This document shows, piece by piece, positions 8,119 to 16,559 of a stretch of DNA of 64,000 nucleotides. Each line of letters opens with the position of its first letter. Position 1 is the first letter of the stretch. The notes under the pieces were generated by a model, which saw only the letters and a list, made by a program, of their open reading frames with translations, had not been told where the DNA came from and made no database searches. Source of the DNA: Streptomyces sp. NBC_00457. Lineage in GTDB: Bacteria; Actinomycetota; Actinomycetes; Streptomycetales; Streptomycetaceae. Where the stretch lies: contig NZ_CP107905.1 of NCBI RefSeq assembly GCF_036014015.1, forward strand, positions 5,394,001 through 5,458,000, written 5' to 3'. The position numbers were made by a program, and so were the translations under genes.

Positions 8119-8296
8119 TCACCCTGATCAGAACAGCAACCTCCAGAGCAACATCAACAAGGCCCGGCCCGCCGAGGTCCCCGCGTTCTGACGCACCGAC
8201 CTCCCCTGAACCGCCGCCGACGGGACACGCCCCCTCGTCCCGCCGGCGGCCTTCCGCATACGCGGGCCCGACAGGTGATCGCCCTACCCTGACGCC

Positions 8297-9541
8297 ATGA
8301 CGTCTGCTGCCGCACGCACCGCGCTGGACCTCACTGCCGACCTCCCCCTCCCCGCCCTCGAGGACCTCTACCGCGATCTGCACCGGCACCCGGAGCTGGC
8401 CTTCCGCGAGCACCGGACGGCGGCCGGGCTCGCCAAGAGCCTCACCGCGGCCGGATTCGACACGGCCGAGGGCATCGGCGGCACCGGCGTCACGGGCCTG
8501 CTGCGCAACGGCGACGGCCCGACCGTGCTGCTGCGCGCCGACATGGACGCGCTGCCGGTCGAGGAGCGGACGGGGCTGCCGTACGCGTCGCAGGCGCCCG
8601 GGGTGATGCACGCGTGCGGGCATGACATGCACGTGACGTGGCTGACGGGCGCGGCGCAGGCGCTGGCCGCCGGACGGGACGCCTGGTCCGGGACGCTGAT
8701 CGTGGTCGGCCAGCCCGCCGAGGAGTCCGGGCAGGGAGCGGCCGCGATGGTCGCGGACGGGCTCTACGACCGTGTGCCGCGCCCGGACGTCCTGCTCGGC
8801 CAGCATGTGGCGCCGGGTCCCGTGGGCCTGTTCGGGCACCGTGCCGGGCTGATCCTCTCCGCCACGACGGACGTCGACATCGTGGTGCACGGGCGCGGTG
8901 GGCACGGTTCGCGTCCGGAGACGACCGTGGACCCGGTGGTGACGGCGGCGTATCTGGTGACCCGGTTGCAGACCGTCGTCAGCCGCGAGGTCGCCCCGCG
9001 CGAGTCGGCCGTCCTGACCGTCGGCCGTATCGAGGCGGGCACGGCGGCGAACATCATCCCCGCCACCGCCCGGATCTCCCTCAACCTGCGGACGCAGTCG
9101 GCGGCGGTGCGGGACCGCATGGTCGAGGCGATCAGGCGTATCGCGCAGGGCGAGTGCCTGGCCGCCGGCTGTCCGCGCGAGCCGGAGGTGACGCTGGGCG
9201 ACGCCTTCCCGGCGACGGTGAACGACCTCGCGACCCATGACCGTATCGCCGGGGTGCACCGCGAGGTGTTCGGTTCCGCCGCCGTCTTCGACCCGGGCCC
9301 GGCGATGGGCAGCGAGGACTTCGCGCAGCTCGCCGAGGGCGAGGGCGGGCTGCCGTACTGCTTCTGGTTCGTGACCAGCACGCCGGACGAGGTGTGGGAC
9401 GCGGCGGAGGGCGAGGACCTCATGGCGAGAATCGACGCGGTCCCCAGCAACCACAGCCCGCTCTTCGCGCCCGATCTCGCGGTGGTCGCGCCGGGGGTGC
9501 GGACGCTGGTGGCGGGGGCGTTGGCGTACTTGGTGAGCTGA
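8297..9541 (+). CDS. M20D family amidohydrolase
   Basis: 414 aa, the normal length for hippurate / N-acyl-amino-acid / IAA-conjugate hydrolases. The metal-binding motif HACGHDMH is at about residues 109-116, the Glu pair in QPAEESGQG follows, then GQHVAPG and a small dimerisation domain (GRGGHGSRPE ... AANIIPATARISLNLRT), then the C-terminal GSEDFAQL. It would hydrolyse an N-acyl amino acid in the cytoplasm; the substrate is not evident. Its TGA ends at 9541, directly abutting the stop of the convergent solute-binding gene. Confidence 0.9.
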   Translation: MTSAAARTALDLTADLPLPALEDLYRDLHRHPELAFREHRTAAGLAKSLTAAGFDTAEGIGGTGVTGLLRNGDGPTVLLRADMDALPVEERTGLPYASQAPGVMHACGHDMHVTWLTGAAQALAAGRDAWSGTLIVVGQPAEESGQGAAAMVADGLYDRVPRPDVLLGQHVAPGPVGLFGHRAGLILSATTDVDIVVHGRGGHGSRPETTVDPVVTAAYLVTRLQTVVSREVAPRESAVLTVGRIEAGTAANIIPATARISLNLRTQSAAVRDRMVEAIRRIAQGECLAAGCPREPEVTLGDAFPATVNDLATHDRIAGVHREVFGSAAVFDPGPAMGSEDFAQLAEGEGGLPYCFWFVTSTPDEVWDAAEGEDLMARIDAVPSNHSPLFAPDLAVVAPGVRTLVAGALAYLVS

Positions 9542-10897
9542 TCAGCCGGGCAAGGCCTTCTTCAGGGCCGTATGCAGTTTCTTGGCCAGCTCCTCCTCCG
9601 GCGGCGGGTCATCGGTGAACAGGGGGTCCAGCTGGGCGATCACGGTCTGGGTGAAGGCGCCGTACAGGGCGGTGCGCGGGCGTTGGACGGCCTGCTGCAG
9701 TGCGGGGAGGAGCGTGGCGCGGGCGTAGGCCGGGCGGCCTTCCTCGCGGGGCATGTCGTCGGGGCGCTCGCCCGTCGTGGACGGCGCGGGCGTGGCCGCC
9801 GCCGTGCAGTCGACCGTGTCGTCGGTGTACGCCGACTCCCGGGTCGCCGCGAACCCCGCGTCCAGCAGGCAGCGTTCGCTCTCCTCGCCGGTGAGGAACT
9901 CGATCAGCTCCATGGCCTTCCCCGCGCGCGGCGAGGCCTGCGTCACCGCCAGGTTCTGCCCGCCGAGGACCGCCTTGCCGGGCAGCGGGACCACGCCGAG
10001 CTGATTCTCGTCGAGGGTCTGGTGCAGGGTGCCGTAGGCGTACGGCCAGTGCCGCAGGAACGTGGTGCGGCCCGCGGCGAAGTCCGCCATCGACGCGGCC
10101 TCGTTCGAGTCGTAGGCGTCCCGGAGGATGTACGGCGTCCGGGTGCGCTCGCGCAGTTCCCGGATTCCCCTCTCCAACGTCTCGGCGTCGCCGGTGTACT
10201 CGCCCCGCTCGTCGGTCAGCTCCAGGTCCGGCACCGCCGACGCGAACGCCTCGACGGCGCCCACGGTGCGGCCCTCGTAGGGGCCGAGCTGCGTGGTCCA
10301 GCCCTTCTCGTAGCCCTCGGGCTCGTTGCCGCCGAGGGAGTCGATCACCCCGAGCAGCTTCTTCCAGGTGAGGTCGCCCGTCAGCTCGGTCTGCTCCAGG
10401 CCTGCGGCCTTCAGGTGGTCGCGCCGGTAGTAGAGCAACCCGACGTCGCTGTTGAACGGCGCCGCGTACACCTTGCCGTCCCAGCGGGCGGTGTCGGCGA
10501 CGGAGTCGATGACGTCGTCGTCGAGCAGGTCGTCGGGCAACTTTCGTACGAGACCGGACTCGGCGAACTCCGGTACCCAGGTGACGTCCAGGTTGACCAC
10601 GTCGTAGGTGGCGCTGCCCGACTGGAGGGCGCCGAGGAGCTGGCTGCGCTGTTCGTCGGCGCTGCCGGTGAGTTCGACCAGGGTGGCCTTGAACCCGGTG
10701 CCCGCCTTGGCCTGCCGGTCGTTCCAGGCGTCGATGAGCTGCTGGCGGATGCCGCTCTTGCCGGTGACGTCCAGGCCGCTGGCGATGACGATGTCGCCGA
10801 CCACGTCGTCGGAGGGCGCGGCGGACGTGCCGTCCCCGCCGCCGGTGCAGGCGGCCACCAGCAGCAGGGCGAGCAGGGCCGCCGTCCGTCGGATCAC
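9542..10897 (-). CDS. Solute-binding lipoprotein of the caspase operon
   Basis: 451 aa from GTG 10897, which overlaps the TGA of the caspase gene by 4 bp. The lipobox LLVAAC places the lipidated Cys at residue 17. The body is an extracellular ABC-type solute-binding fold (IVIASGLDVTGKSGIRQQ, ATYDVVNLDVTWVPEFAESG, GKVYAAPFNSDVGLLYYR, RTTFLRHWPYAYG), closest in style to sugar/oligosaccharide binders. No permease or ATPase gene lies nearby. It sits instead at the end of the EACC1-caspase operon, whose caspase also carries a solute-binding-like region, so it may act as a surface sensor or ligand presenter rather than in uptake. Confidence 0.88.
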   Translation of the reverse strand: MIRRTAALLALLLVAACTGGGDGTSAAPSDDVVGDIVIASGLDVTGKSGIRQQLIDAWNDRQAKAGTGFKATLVELTGSADEQRSQLLGALQSGSATYDVVNLDVTWVPEFAESGLVRKLPDDLLDDDVIDSVADTARWDGKVYAAPFNSDVGLLYYRRDHLKAAGLEQTELTGDLTWKKLLGVIDSLGGNEPEGYEKGWTTQLGPYEGRTVGAVEAFASAVPDLELTDERGEYTGDAETLERGIRELRERTRTPYILRDAYDSNEAASMADFAAGRTTFLRHWPYAYGTLHQTLDENQLGVVPLPGKAVLGGQNLAVTQASPRAGKAMELIEFLTGEESERCLLDAGFAATRESAYTDDTVDCTAAATPAPSTTGERPDDMPREEGRPAYARATLLPALQQAVQRPRTALYGAFTQTVIAQLDPLFTDDPPPEEELAKKLHTALKKALPG

Positions 10898-13395
10898 TGG
10901 TCCTCCCCGAGTCCCGTCCGTTCGACCTCGGCGGACAGGCCCTTGCCGATGTCGTCGTCGGCGTCCAGGCAGCGGCCGCCGCTCGCCGCGGCGATCCGGG
11001 CGTCCGGCTTGCCCGCTCCGCAGGCTCCGCCGCGCAGCGACACCATCGCCACCGGCACGCCCGCCGACTCCGCCCGGGTCAGCACCTCGTCGAGTTTTCC
11101 GCCGGTCATCCGGTCGTGGTCCCCGCTGTCGGTGATGTAGACGATCAGCTGGGGGCGGTCGTCGGCGCCCTGGTCCGCCATGTCGTCGAGTGCGCCGAGC
11201 AGCGCGGCGTGCGGATCGGAGTCGGCGCCGGACCGGACCGCGGCCTGGTCGATCCTGTGTACGGCGTCCTCGCGGTCGTGGGTGGTGAGGGGGAGCAGGG
11301 TCTCGTACCGGTCGCCTTCGGGGGTGTCCGCCACCGTCCGCACGCCGTACTCGTCCTGGCCGCCGAGCCCGCCGAGGGACTGCTTCAGCAGACCGGGGCC
11401 GCCGCTGGGCCCGTCCCACAGGGAGGCCATCGAGCCGGAGCTGTCGAGCAGGAAGAGGACCCGGCCGGGACCGTGGGCGGCGCGGTAGGCCTGCAACGCC
11501 GTCTCCGTCTCGTTCCGTCCGGCGGCCTCCGTCAGCGGACTGGGATCGGGCAGCACCCCGGGTGCGGGCCCGCTCCCGTCCAGCAGGAGACGGTCGCCGG
11601 TGGGCTCGCGGAAACCGGCGCGCGCGAACGCGTCCCGCCCCTGCCCGTCGGTGAGCCAGGAGCGGAAGTCCGCCACGGCCGCGTCCCGCGCGGCCCGGTC
11701 CAGGTCGCCGTCCTGCCAGCGCACCCGCACGAACGTGGGCTCAAGCCCGGGCACGTTCCTCGGATACTCGGCGGTCCGCGCGCTGCGCCGCTGGCTGTCG
11801 CAGCCGACCCCGGACTTCAGCAGGAATTCGGGGACGAGGACGGCCGTGCGGTCGTCCACCGCGTCGTCGCGGGGCAGTTCGCACAGCAACTGCGCGGCCG
11901 TGTCGGACGGCGGCCCCGGCTGGTCGAGCTGTTTCTCCACGTCGAGCGCACGGTCGGCCCCGTCGTACAGGCCGATCGTGGCGAACAGCGCCGAGTCGGC
12001 GAACTCCGGGTCGCTGCGGCGCACTTCGGCCTGGTCCGCGCGGCCACGCAGATCGGCGATCAGCTCGCTGAGCTTGCGGCCGGTGCGCTGGTCGGCGACG
12101 GGAAGGGTGGTCGGTACGGCGAGGACGACCGGGGAGTACGCGAGGGGCTGCCGCTCCACCTCCAGCCAGGCCTTGGGATTGGTGTCCCGCTCGTGTTCGG
12201 CCCGTTGGGCGGCGGCGGGCGAACCCGGGATCCAGATGTCGGCCTGCGGCCCGATGTCCCGCTGCGGGTTGGTCTCCTCCGCCCGGGGTTCCTGCCAGGG
12301 CTCGGACTCCTCGCGCAGCGCGGTCACCACGTCGGCGGAACGGGCGCTGTACACGGTGATCCCACTGACCCGGCATCCGTCCCCGTCCGTGTTCTCCTCC
12401 GACGTCAGATAGGTGTTCGCCGCCGAGGTGACCATCGGCTTCAGGTCGGGGTCGGTCAGGACGCGCAGTTCGAGGGGCGGCGCGCAGGCGGGGGAGGAGC
12501 CGACGAGGGCCACCAGGCCGTAGGTGCCGAAGGCGAAGGCGGTGAGGGTGAGGACGAGGGTGCCGAGGGCGGCGCGGTGGCGCAGGTGGCGCAGGTGCTT
12601 CAGGAGGCGCGAAGGTCTGGACGACAGGGGGGCCGGTTCGGTCCGCGGCGGCGGCACGGCACCGCTCTCCGTCCGCGCGGACAGCAGTACGTCCTCCCCG
12701 GGCTCGGCCCGGCTCTGCGGCACCCATGGCTCACCGCGCATCGTCTTCTGCCCGGCCATCACCTCACGCATCCGGCCGGAGAGCCAGCGGAACGACCATT
12801 CGCCCGGTTCCTCGAGGAGTTGGACGAGCTTGGCCGTGAACGGCGTCGGTGTGGCGGGGTCGCCCGCGTCGATGCGGTGGTTGGCCTGCACGCTCATCAG
12901 CAGCAGCACCCGCCGCTTGTCGCGGTACTCGTGCTCCCGCTCCCAGGCGACGCCCGCGTTGCCGGCGTAGCAGCAGTCGAGGACGACCACGATCCGCTCG
13001 GCCGGGCTGCTGAGCAGCACGGTCTGCACGTCGTCGTACTTCACCGCGCCGTGGAAGACGGTGTGTCCGCCCCTGATCACGCGCGCGTTGCGCATCTGCA
13101 GGAACAGCGGGACGCCGGAGCTGGGCGTCGCGCCGTGCCCGGCGAAGTACAGCAGGAGCAGCCCGTCGGTCTCCGCGGCGGCGGAGTGCAGCGCCTCGTT
13201 GAACTCGTCCTGCGAGGGCGACCGGCAGACGGTGATCGAGTCCTCGTCGAACACACCGCCCCGCAGCAGCGCCCGTCTGAGCATCGTCAGATTGTGGTCG
13301 ACGGCTGGAAGGTCCCCGGGCACCCCGGTCGGCGGCTTCTTGTCCTCGTACGTGGACACTCCGACCAGCAGCGCCCGGTTCTTGCTGGGGCTCAC
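10894..13395 (-). CDS. Membrane-tethered caspase with extracellular solute-binding and VWA domains
   Basis: 833 aa from GTG 13395, placed 4 bp after the stop of the EACC1-like gene; longer in-frame extension overlaps that gene and is rejected. Order of parts: caspase/peptidase C14 domain (about 1-225) with catalytic His87 in YFAGHG and catalytic Cys142 in VLDCCYAG; proline-rich linker; one membrane helix (about 275-298); a solute-binding-protein-like region (about 310-605); a von Willebrand A domain (about 644-833) with intact MIDAS DSSGS starting at Asp651. The predicted topology is protease inside, sensor domains outside. This suggests transmembrane activation of a death protease. Substrates and trigger are unknown. 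The 4-bp overlap couples it to the lipoprotein. Confidence 0.88.
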   Translation of the reverse strand: MSPSKNRALLVGVSTYEDKKPPTGVPGDLPAVDHNLTMLRRALLRGGVFDEDSITVCRSPSQDEFNEALHSAAAETDGLLLLYFAGHGATPSSGVPLFLQMRNARVIRGGHTVFHGAVKYDDVQTVLLSSPAERIVVVLDCCYAGNAGVAWEREHEYRDKRRVLLLMSVQANHRIDAGDPATPTPFTAKLVQLLEEPGEWSFRWLSGRMREVMAGQKTMRGEPWVPQSRAEPGEDVLLSARTESGAVPPPRTEPAPLSSRPSRLLKHLRHLRHRAALGTLVLTLTAFAFGTYGLVALVGSSPACAPPLELRVLTDPDLKPMVTSAANTYLTSEENTDGDGCRVSGITVYSARSADVVTALREESEPWQEPRAEETNPQRDIGPQADIWIPGSPAAAQRAEHERDTNPKAWLEVERQPLAYSPVVLAVPTTLPVADQRTGRKLSELIADLRGRADQAEVRRSDPEFADSALFATIGLYDGADRALDVEKQLDQPGPPSDTAAQLLCELPRDDAVDDRTAVLVPEFLLKSGVGCDSQRRSARTAEYPRNVPGLEPTFVRVRWQDGDLDRAARDAAVADFRSWLTDGQGRDAFARAGFREPTGDRLLLDGSGPAPGVLPDPSPLTEAAGRNETETALQAYRAAHGPGRVLFLLDSSGSMASLWDGPSGGPGLLKQSLGGLGGQDEYGVRTVADTPEGDRYETLLPLTTHDREDAVHRIDQAAVRSGADSDPHAALLGALDDMADQGADDRPQLIVYITDSGDHDRMTGGKLDEVLTRAESAGVPVAMVSLRGGACGAGKPDARIAAASGGRCLDADDDIGKGLSAEVERTGLGEDQ

Positions 13396-13399
13396 CGGA

Positions 13400-13768
13400 C
13401 TACCCGTCGCCGTCCAACGGGTCGACGGTTCCTGCGGGCGGCTCGCCGTCCTCCACCTGGCGGCGGTTGGCACGCCAGGCGTCGACGGACCGTCCGACCT
13501 GGTTGAGCAGCTGAAGGAATACGGCGCCCCCGGCGGCCCCGATCAGCTGGATGACGATCTCCATGCCGACGCCCATCGGGGCACCGGTCTCGTCCGTGCG
13601 GGCCCGTTCGTGGATCCGCAGCTCGCCTTTGCGCACCATCTCGTCGAGCGGCTGTTCCCGCTCGAGCCAGTTCCGCAGCGCGTCGATGTCGCCCTCGCCC
13701 GCGGTCTCGTCCAGCCGGACGCGGATCGCTCGCTCGTCCCGGTCGGCCACTCCATCCCCCTCAGCCAT
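13400..13768 (-). CDS. EACC1-like effector-associated protein
   Basis: 122 aa. The pattern IRVRL ... DIDALRNWLEREQPLDEMVRKGELRIHE ... MGVGMEIVIQLIGAAGGAVFLQLLNQV matches my knowledge of the actinobacterial effector-associated constant component EACC1: a small alpha/beta domain followed by a Gly-rich hydrophobic, possibly membrane-associated, helix (about residues 68-92). EACC1 proteins are reported as fixed partners of effectors such as caspases in predicted conflict systems. Here it is the first gene of the operon, directly before the caspase. The assignment is by eye and should be confirmed by profile search. Confidence 0.7.
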   Translation of the reverse strand: MAEGDGVADRDERAIRVRLDETAGEGDIDALRNWLEREQPLDEMVRKGELRIHERARTDETGAPMGVGMEIVIQLIGAAGGAVFLQLLNQVGRSVDAWRANRRQVEDGEPPAGTVDPLDGDG

Positions 13769-13795
13769 AACTCACCATCATGGCAGGGAGGTTGC

Positions 13796-13829
13796 GGGCA
13801 CTGAAGGGTTCGTCACCGGGGCACTGAAG
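13796..13829. promoter_or_regulatory. Direct repeat upstream of the EACC1-caspase operon
   Basis: GGGCACTGAAG occurs at 13796-13806 and 13819-13829 (23-bp period) in the 84-bp gap before the EACC1-like gene. Two exact 11-mers on one face of the helix suggest an operator or activator site for the operon. Confidence 0.4.
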
Positions 13830-13852
13830 TGCGTTTGCGGCACAAGCGGAAC

Positions 13853-14974
13853 TCAGTGCGCTGTTTGCGCGGACCGACTCTGTGTCTGGAGCTGGTTCAG
13901 ATGCCGCTGGATGTGATCCAGCGCGCCCTCCCGACGCCCCGGCACCCGCGCCCTCAACTCGGCCAGGGTGGGCGCCAGTTCGCGGGCCCGCGCCGGGTCA
14001 GCGATCCGGCCCCACTGGTGGTGCGCCCGGTCGACGGCGGCCTCGACGGCCGGGTCGGACGGCGCCTGCCCGGCCGCCAGCCGCGCGGACGCGACGCCCA
14101 GCCAGGTACCGCAGCTGCGGACGGGGTCCCCGGCGAACATGGCCAGATCCGCGCGGACTTCGGCCCAGTGCAGGGCCTGTTCGGAACCGGGACCGTACGC
14201 CCGCACCGCGGTCTGCTCCTGATGTGCGGCCAGCGCGTCGGCGTCGTCGTGCCGCTCCGCCTGCACGGCGGCGCTGATCGCGGAGTGCGGATCGGCGACC
14301 TGAGGCGGATGCTGCGGGCGCGGCACGTGAACGGGCATCGGCACCGCCGACGGCGTCAGCACCAGGTCACCGTACGACCCCTCGTTGGCGATCCGGCTCA
14401 GCGCCAGCTGATGCAACTGCTCCAGCGGCGGCCGGTGCCCGCTGCGCAGGATCGTCGCCACGGCCTTCATGTACGACGGCACCGCCACGGTCCGCCGGGG
14501 AGGCGGCGGCGCGATACGGCCGTAGACGGCGCTGTTGCCGCCCGAGTCGAAGGGCCGGGTGCGCAGATGGTCCCAAGTCTCCGCGTCGGCGTGCAGATCG
14601 AGGAGGAGGCTCGTGGTCCCCGCCGCCCGCAGCCGCAGCTCCTCCCGCACCCAGTGCCACGGGAACGCCGTGTACCGCACCGTCGACGGCGTCGTCCGGG
14701 CCAGCGCCAGGTGCGGCAGGAACTGCCGGCGGTCGATCTGCAGCTGGCCGGTGATGAAGACGGTGAGCGGGCCGGGGGCGCCCGCGGCGGCGCGCAGCCG
14801 GGTGAGGACGGCCTGCGGCTCGAGGGGGTCGGCGAGTTCGACGACGTTCGCGGTGTCCGTGCCGGACAGGACGGCGGGCGGGACGGCCGCGAGGACGGGA
14901 AGCACGGACGCGGCGTCCACCAATCGCCCCTTGCCGAGCGGCGAGGCCGCCAGCAGCAGCACGGTTCCGGGCAT
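13853..14974 (-). CDS. Caspase-fold-like protein lacking catalytic residues
   Basis: 373 aa from ATG 14974, with GGGAGGGA before it. The N-terminal 150 residues have alternating strands as in a caspase: TVLLLAASPLG at the start, PLTVFITGQLQ at about 69-79 where an active caspase has ...YFAGHG, and TSLLLDLHADAETW at about 121-134 where it has VVLDCCYAG. Spacing between the two strands (about 50 residues) is close to that of the adjacent active caspase (54). His and Cys are absent. The C-terminal half is helical, with no recognised domain. It is in the same orientation, 84 bp upstream of the EACC1-caspase operon. The fold call is inference; the gene itself is solid. Confidence 0.7.
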   Translation of the reverse strand: MPGTVLLLAASPLGKGRLVDAASVLPVLAAVPPAVLSGTDTANVVELADPLEPQAVLTRLRAAAGAPGPLTVFITGQLQIDRRQFLPHLALARTTPSTVRYTAFPWHWVREELRLRAAGTTSLLLDLHADAETWDHLRTRPFDSGGNSAVYGRIAPPPPRRTVAVPSYMKAVATILRSGHRPPLEQLHQLALSRIANEGSYGDLVLTPSAVPMPVHVPRPQHPPQVADPHSAISAAVQAERHDDADALAAHQEQTAVRAYGPGSEQALHWAEVRADLAMFAGDPVRSCGTWLGVASARLAAGQAPSDPAVEAAVDRAHHQWGRIADPARARELAPTLAELRARVPGRREGALDHIQRHLNQLQTQSRSAQTAH

Positions 14975-15058
14975 CGTCCCTCCCAATCCCCCGTCGATCA
15001 CTTACGGCAGCACCGTAACCGCTGCGCCTGCAAAGGTGGGTGTCAGGACCGCAAACCG

Positions 15059-16369
15059 TCAACCGTCCCGCGCCTCCACGGGCCTGAGCCGCCGTACGGC
15101 GAACACCGTCGTGTCGTCGGCCAGCCGTCCCCCGCAGTGCCGCAGCACACCCTCCCGTACGAAGGCGACGAGGCGGCGGGGTTCGACGGTGCGCGGGTCG
15201 GCGGCGACGGCGCGGGCGACCTCCGTGGCGAGCGGGTAGAAGACGCCGTCGGTGTCCCGGGCCTCGGTGACGCCGTCCGTGGTCATCAGCAGCGTCTCGC
15301 CGGGCGCGAGGGTCACCTGCTGGACGGGCGGCGGGTCCTGGGCGGGGGCGAGGGTGCTCAGGCCGAGGGGGAGGGTGTCGCCGCCGGACGGCAGGGACCG
15401 TACGCCGTCGGTGCCGACGAGGAGCGGCGGCTCGTGAGCAAAAACAACGACCTCGACAACGCCGGGCTCCGAAACGCGCCCCAAAGGGGCGCGGGGCTGT
15501 GACATATGCGGCTCCGCCGCGTGGGCGCGACCAGCCACGACGGACCCGCGGCCGAACCGCCCGGCGCTCCCCTCGGGGAACCCCACAAGCACCGCCGTGG
15601 CGAAGCGGTCCCCGTCGTCGCGGCCGAGCGCCGTGACATGCCCGCCGTGCCGCAGCATCCGCACCTCGAGGCGGTCGGCGACCGTCGCCAGATCCGGTTC
15701 GTGGTAGCCGGCCTCGCGGAACGTGCCCAGCAGCGCGGCCGCCGCCTCGACCGCGCCCAGGCCCTTGCCCTGCACATCGCCGATCAGGACGCGCGTGCCG
15801 TGCGGGCCGGGCTGGATGTCGTAGAAGTCGCCGCCGACGCGGGCCTCGACATCGGCGGTCAGATACACCGCCGCGTGCTCCAGGCCGCCCCAGCCGGGCG
15901 GCAGCGGACGCAGCACCGTACGGCGGATGGTCTCGGTGACGTCCCGCATGTGCAGCATGCGGCGCTCGCCGCGCACCCTGACCGCACAGGCCAGCACGGC
16001 CAGCACACTGCCGACGGCGACGAGGAAGAAGTCGGCAGGTCCGGCCTGGTACTCGTTCGGCCAGGCGCCGTCCGCGATGGGATAGGCGACGGTCGCGAGC
16101 ACCGCGTAGGCGGCCGTGCCCCACACCCCGCAGATCGCGGCGGCGATACTCGGCACCAGCACGATCCAGGTGATGATCCGGAAGTCCCGGGTGGTGTTCC
16201 AGTCGACGATCAGGATGCCGACGAGCACCAGCAGCGGCGGCACCCAGGCGACGCTCCGGTCCCGGACCCGCAGCATCTGGTGGTGTTGCAGCACATCCCG
16301 GGGCACGGCGTCGGGCAGTCGTACGAGCGGGCGCCGACCGCCCACCGGCCTCAGTCCGCGCCCGCTCAT
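15059..16369 (-). CDS. Membrane-bound PP2C/SpoIIE-type phosphatase with repeat-derived insertion
   Basis: 436 aa from ATG 16369. Four hydrophobic helices occupy about residues 40-135. The PP2C (SpoIIE) domain spans about 160-435 with GGDFYDI, LIGDVQGKG, MTTDGVTEARD and LADDTTVFAV, so the metal ligands are present. Residues about 273-299 are encoded by one copy of a palindromic dispersed repeat (15475-15553), placed in a loop between FPEGSAG and VEVVVFAHEPPLLV where family members are short. The frame remains open. It would dephosphorylate an anti-anti-sigma-type protein at the membrane; the partner is unknown. Confidence 0.85.
   Translation of the reverse strand: MSGRGLRPVGGRRPLVRLPDAVPRDVLQHHQMLRVRDRSVAWVPPLLVLVGILIVDWNTTRDFRIITWIVLVPSIAAAICGVWGTAAYAVLATVAYPIADGAWPNEYQAGPADFFLVAVGSVLAVLACAVRVRGERRMLHMRDVTETIRRTVLRPLPPGWGGLEHAAVYLTADVEARVGGDFYDIQPGPHGTRVLIGDVQGKGLGAVEAAAALLGTFREAGYHEPDLATVADRLEVRMLRHGGHVTALGRDDGDRFATAVLVGFPEGSAGRFGRGSVVAGRAHAAEPHMSQPRAPLGRVSEPGVVEVVVFAHEPPLLVGTDGVRSLPSGGDTLPLGLSTLAPAQDPPPVQQVTLAPGETLLMTTDGVTEARDTDGVFYPLATEVARAVAADPRTVEPRRLVAFVREGVLRHCGGRLADDTTVFAVRRLRPVEARDG
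15475..15553. repeat. Dispersed palindromic repeat, copy A (inside phosphatase gene)
   Basis: The copy has the palindrome CGCGCCCCAAAGGGGCGCG (15475-15493), then a variant centre with a second small palindrome (CGGCTCCGCCG), then the shared tail GCGCGACCAGCCACGACGG. It reads through in frame within the phosphatase gene. Copies B (17543) and C (51288) share the palindrome and tail but lack the variant centre. Confidence 0.9.
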
Positions 16370-16559
16370 GACGCCCAGCGAAGCACGGCCGCACGCGGAC
16401 CGCATCCGGACCGGGGCCGTCCGGGTTCCTCACCGAGCCGACCCGGGTGTCCCACCGAGCCGATCGGGTCTCCCACCGACTTGCCAGAGACCCCGCCCAG
16501 GTGTGCTCTGGATGACAAGAGCGACAGGAGAACAGGGGCGACAGGAAAGGAGTCCTCCC

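Noticed and set aside
8116..8130. Terminator at TGATCA-ccc-TGATCA after the frameshifted ATP-binding gene
   Set aside because: Each half is itself a palindrome and the stem is only 6 bp without a T-run.
10898..11419. Upstream extension of the solute-binding lipoprotein to 625 aa
   Set aside because: It overlaps the caspase gene out of frame and would bury the signal peptide and lipobox.
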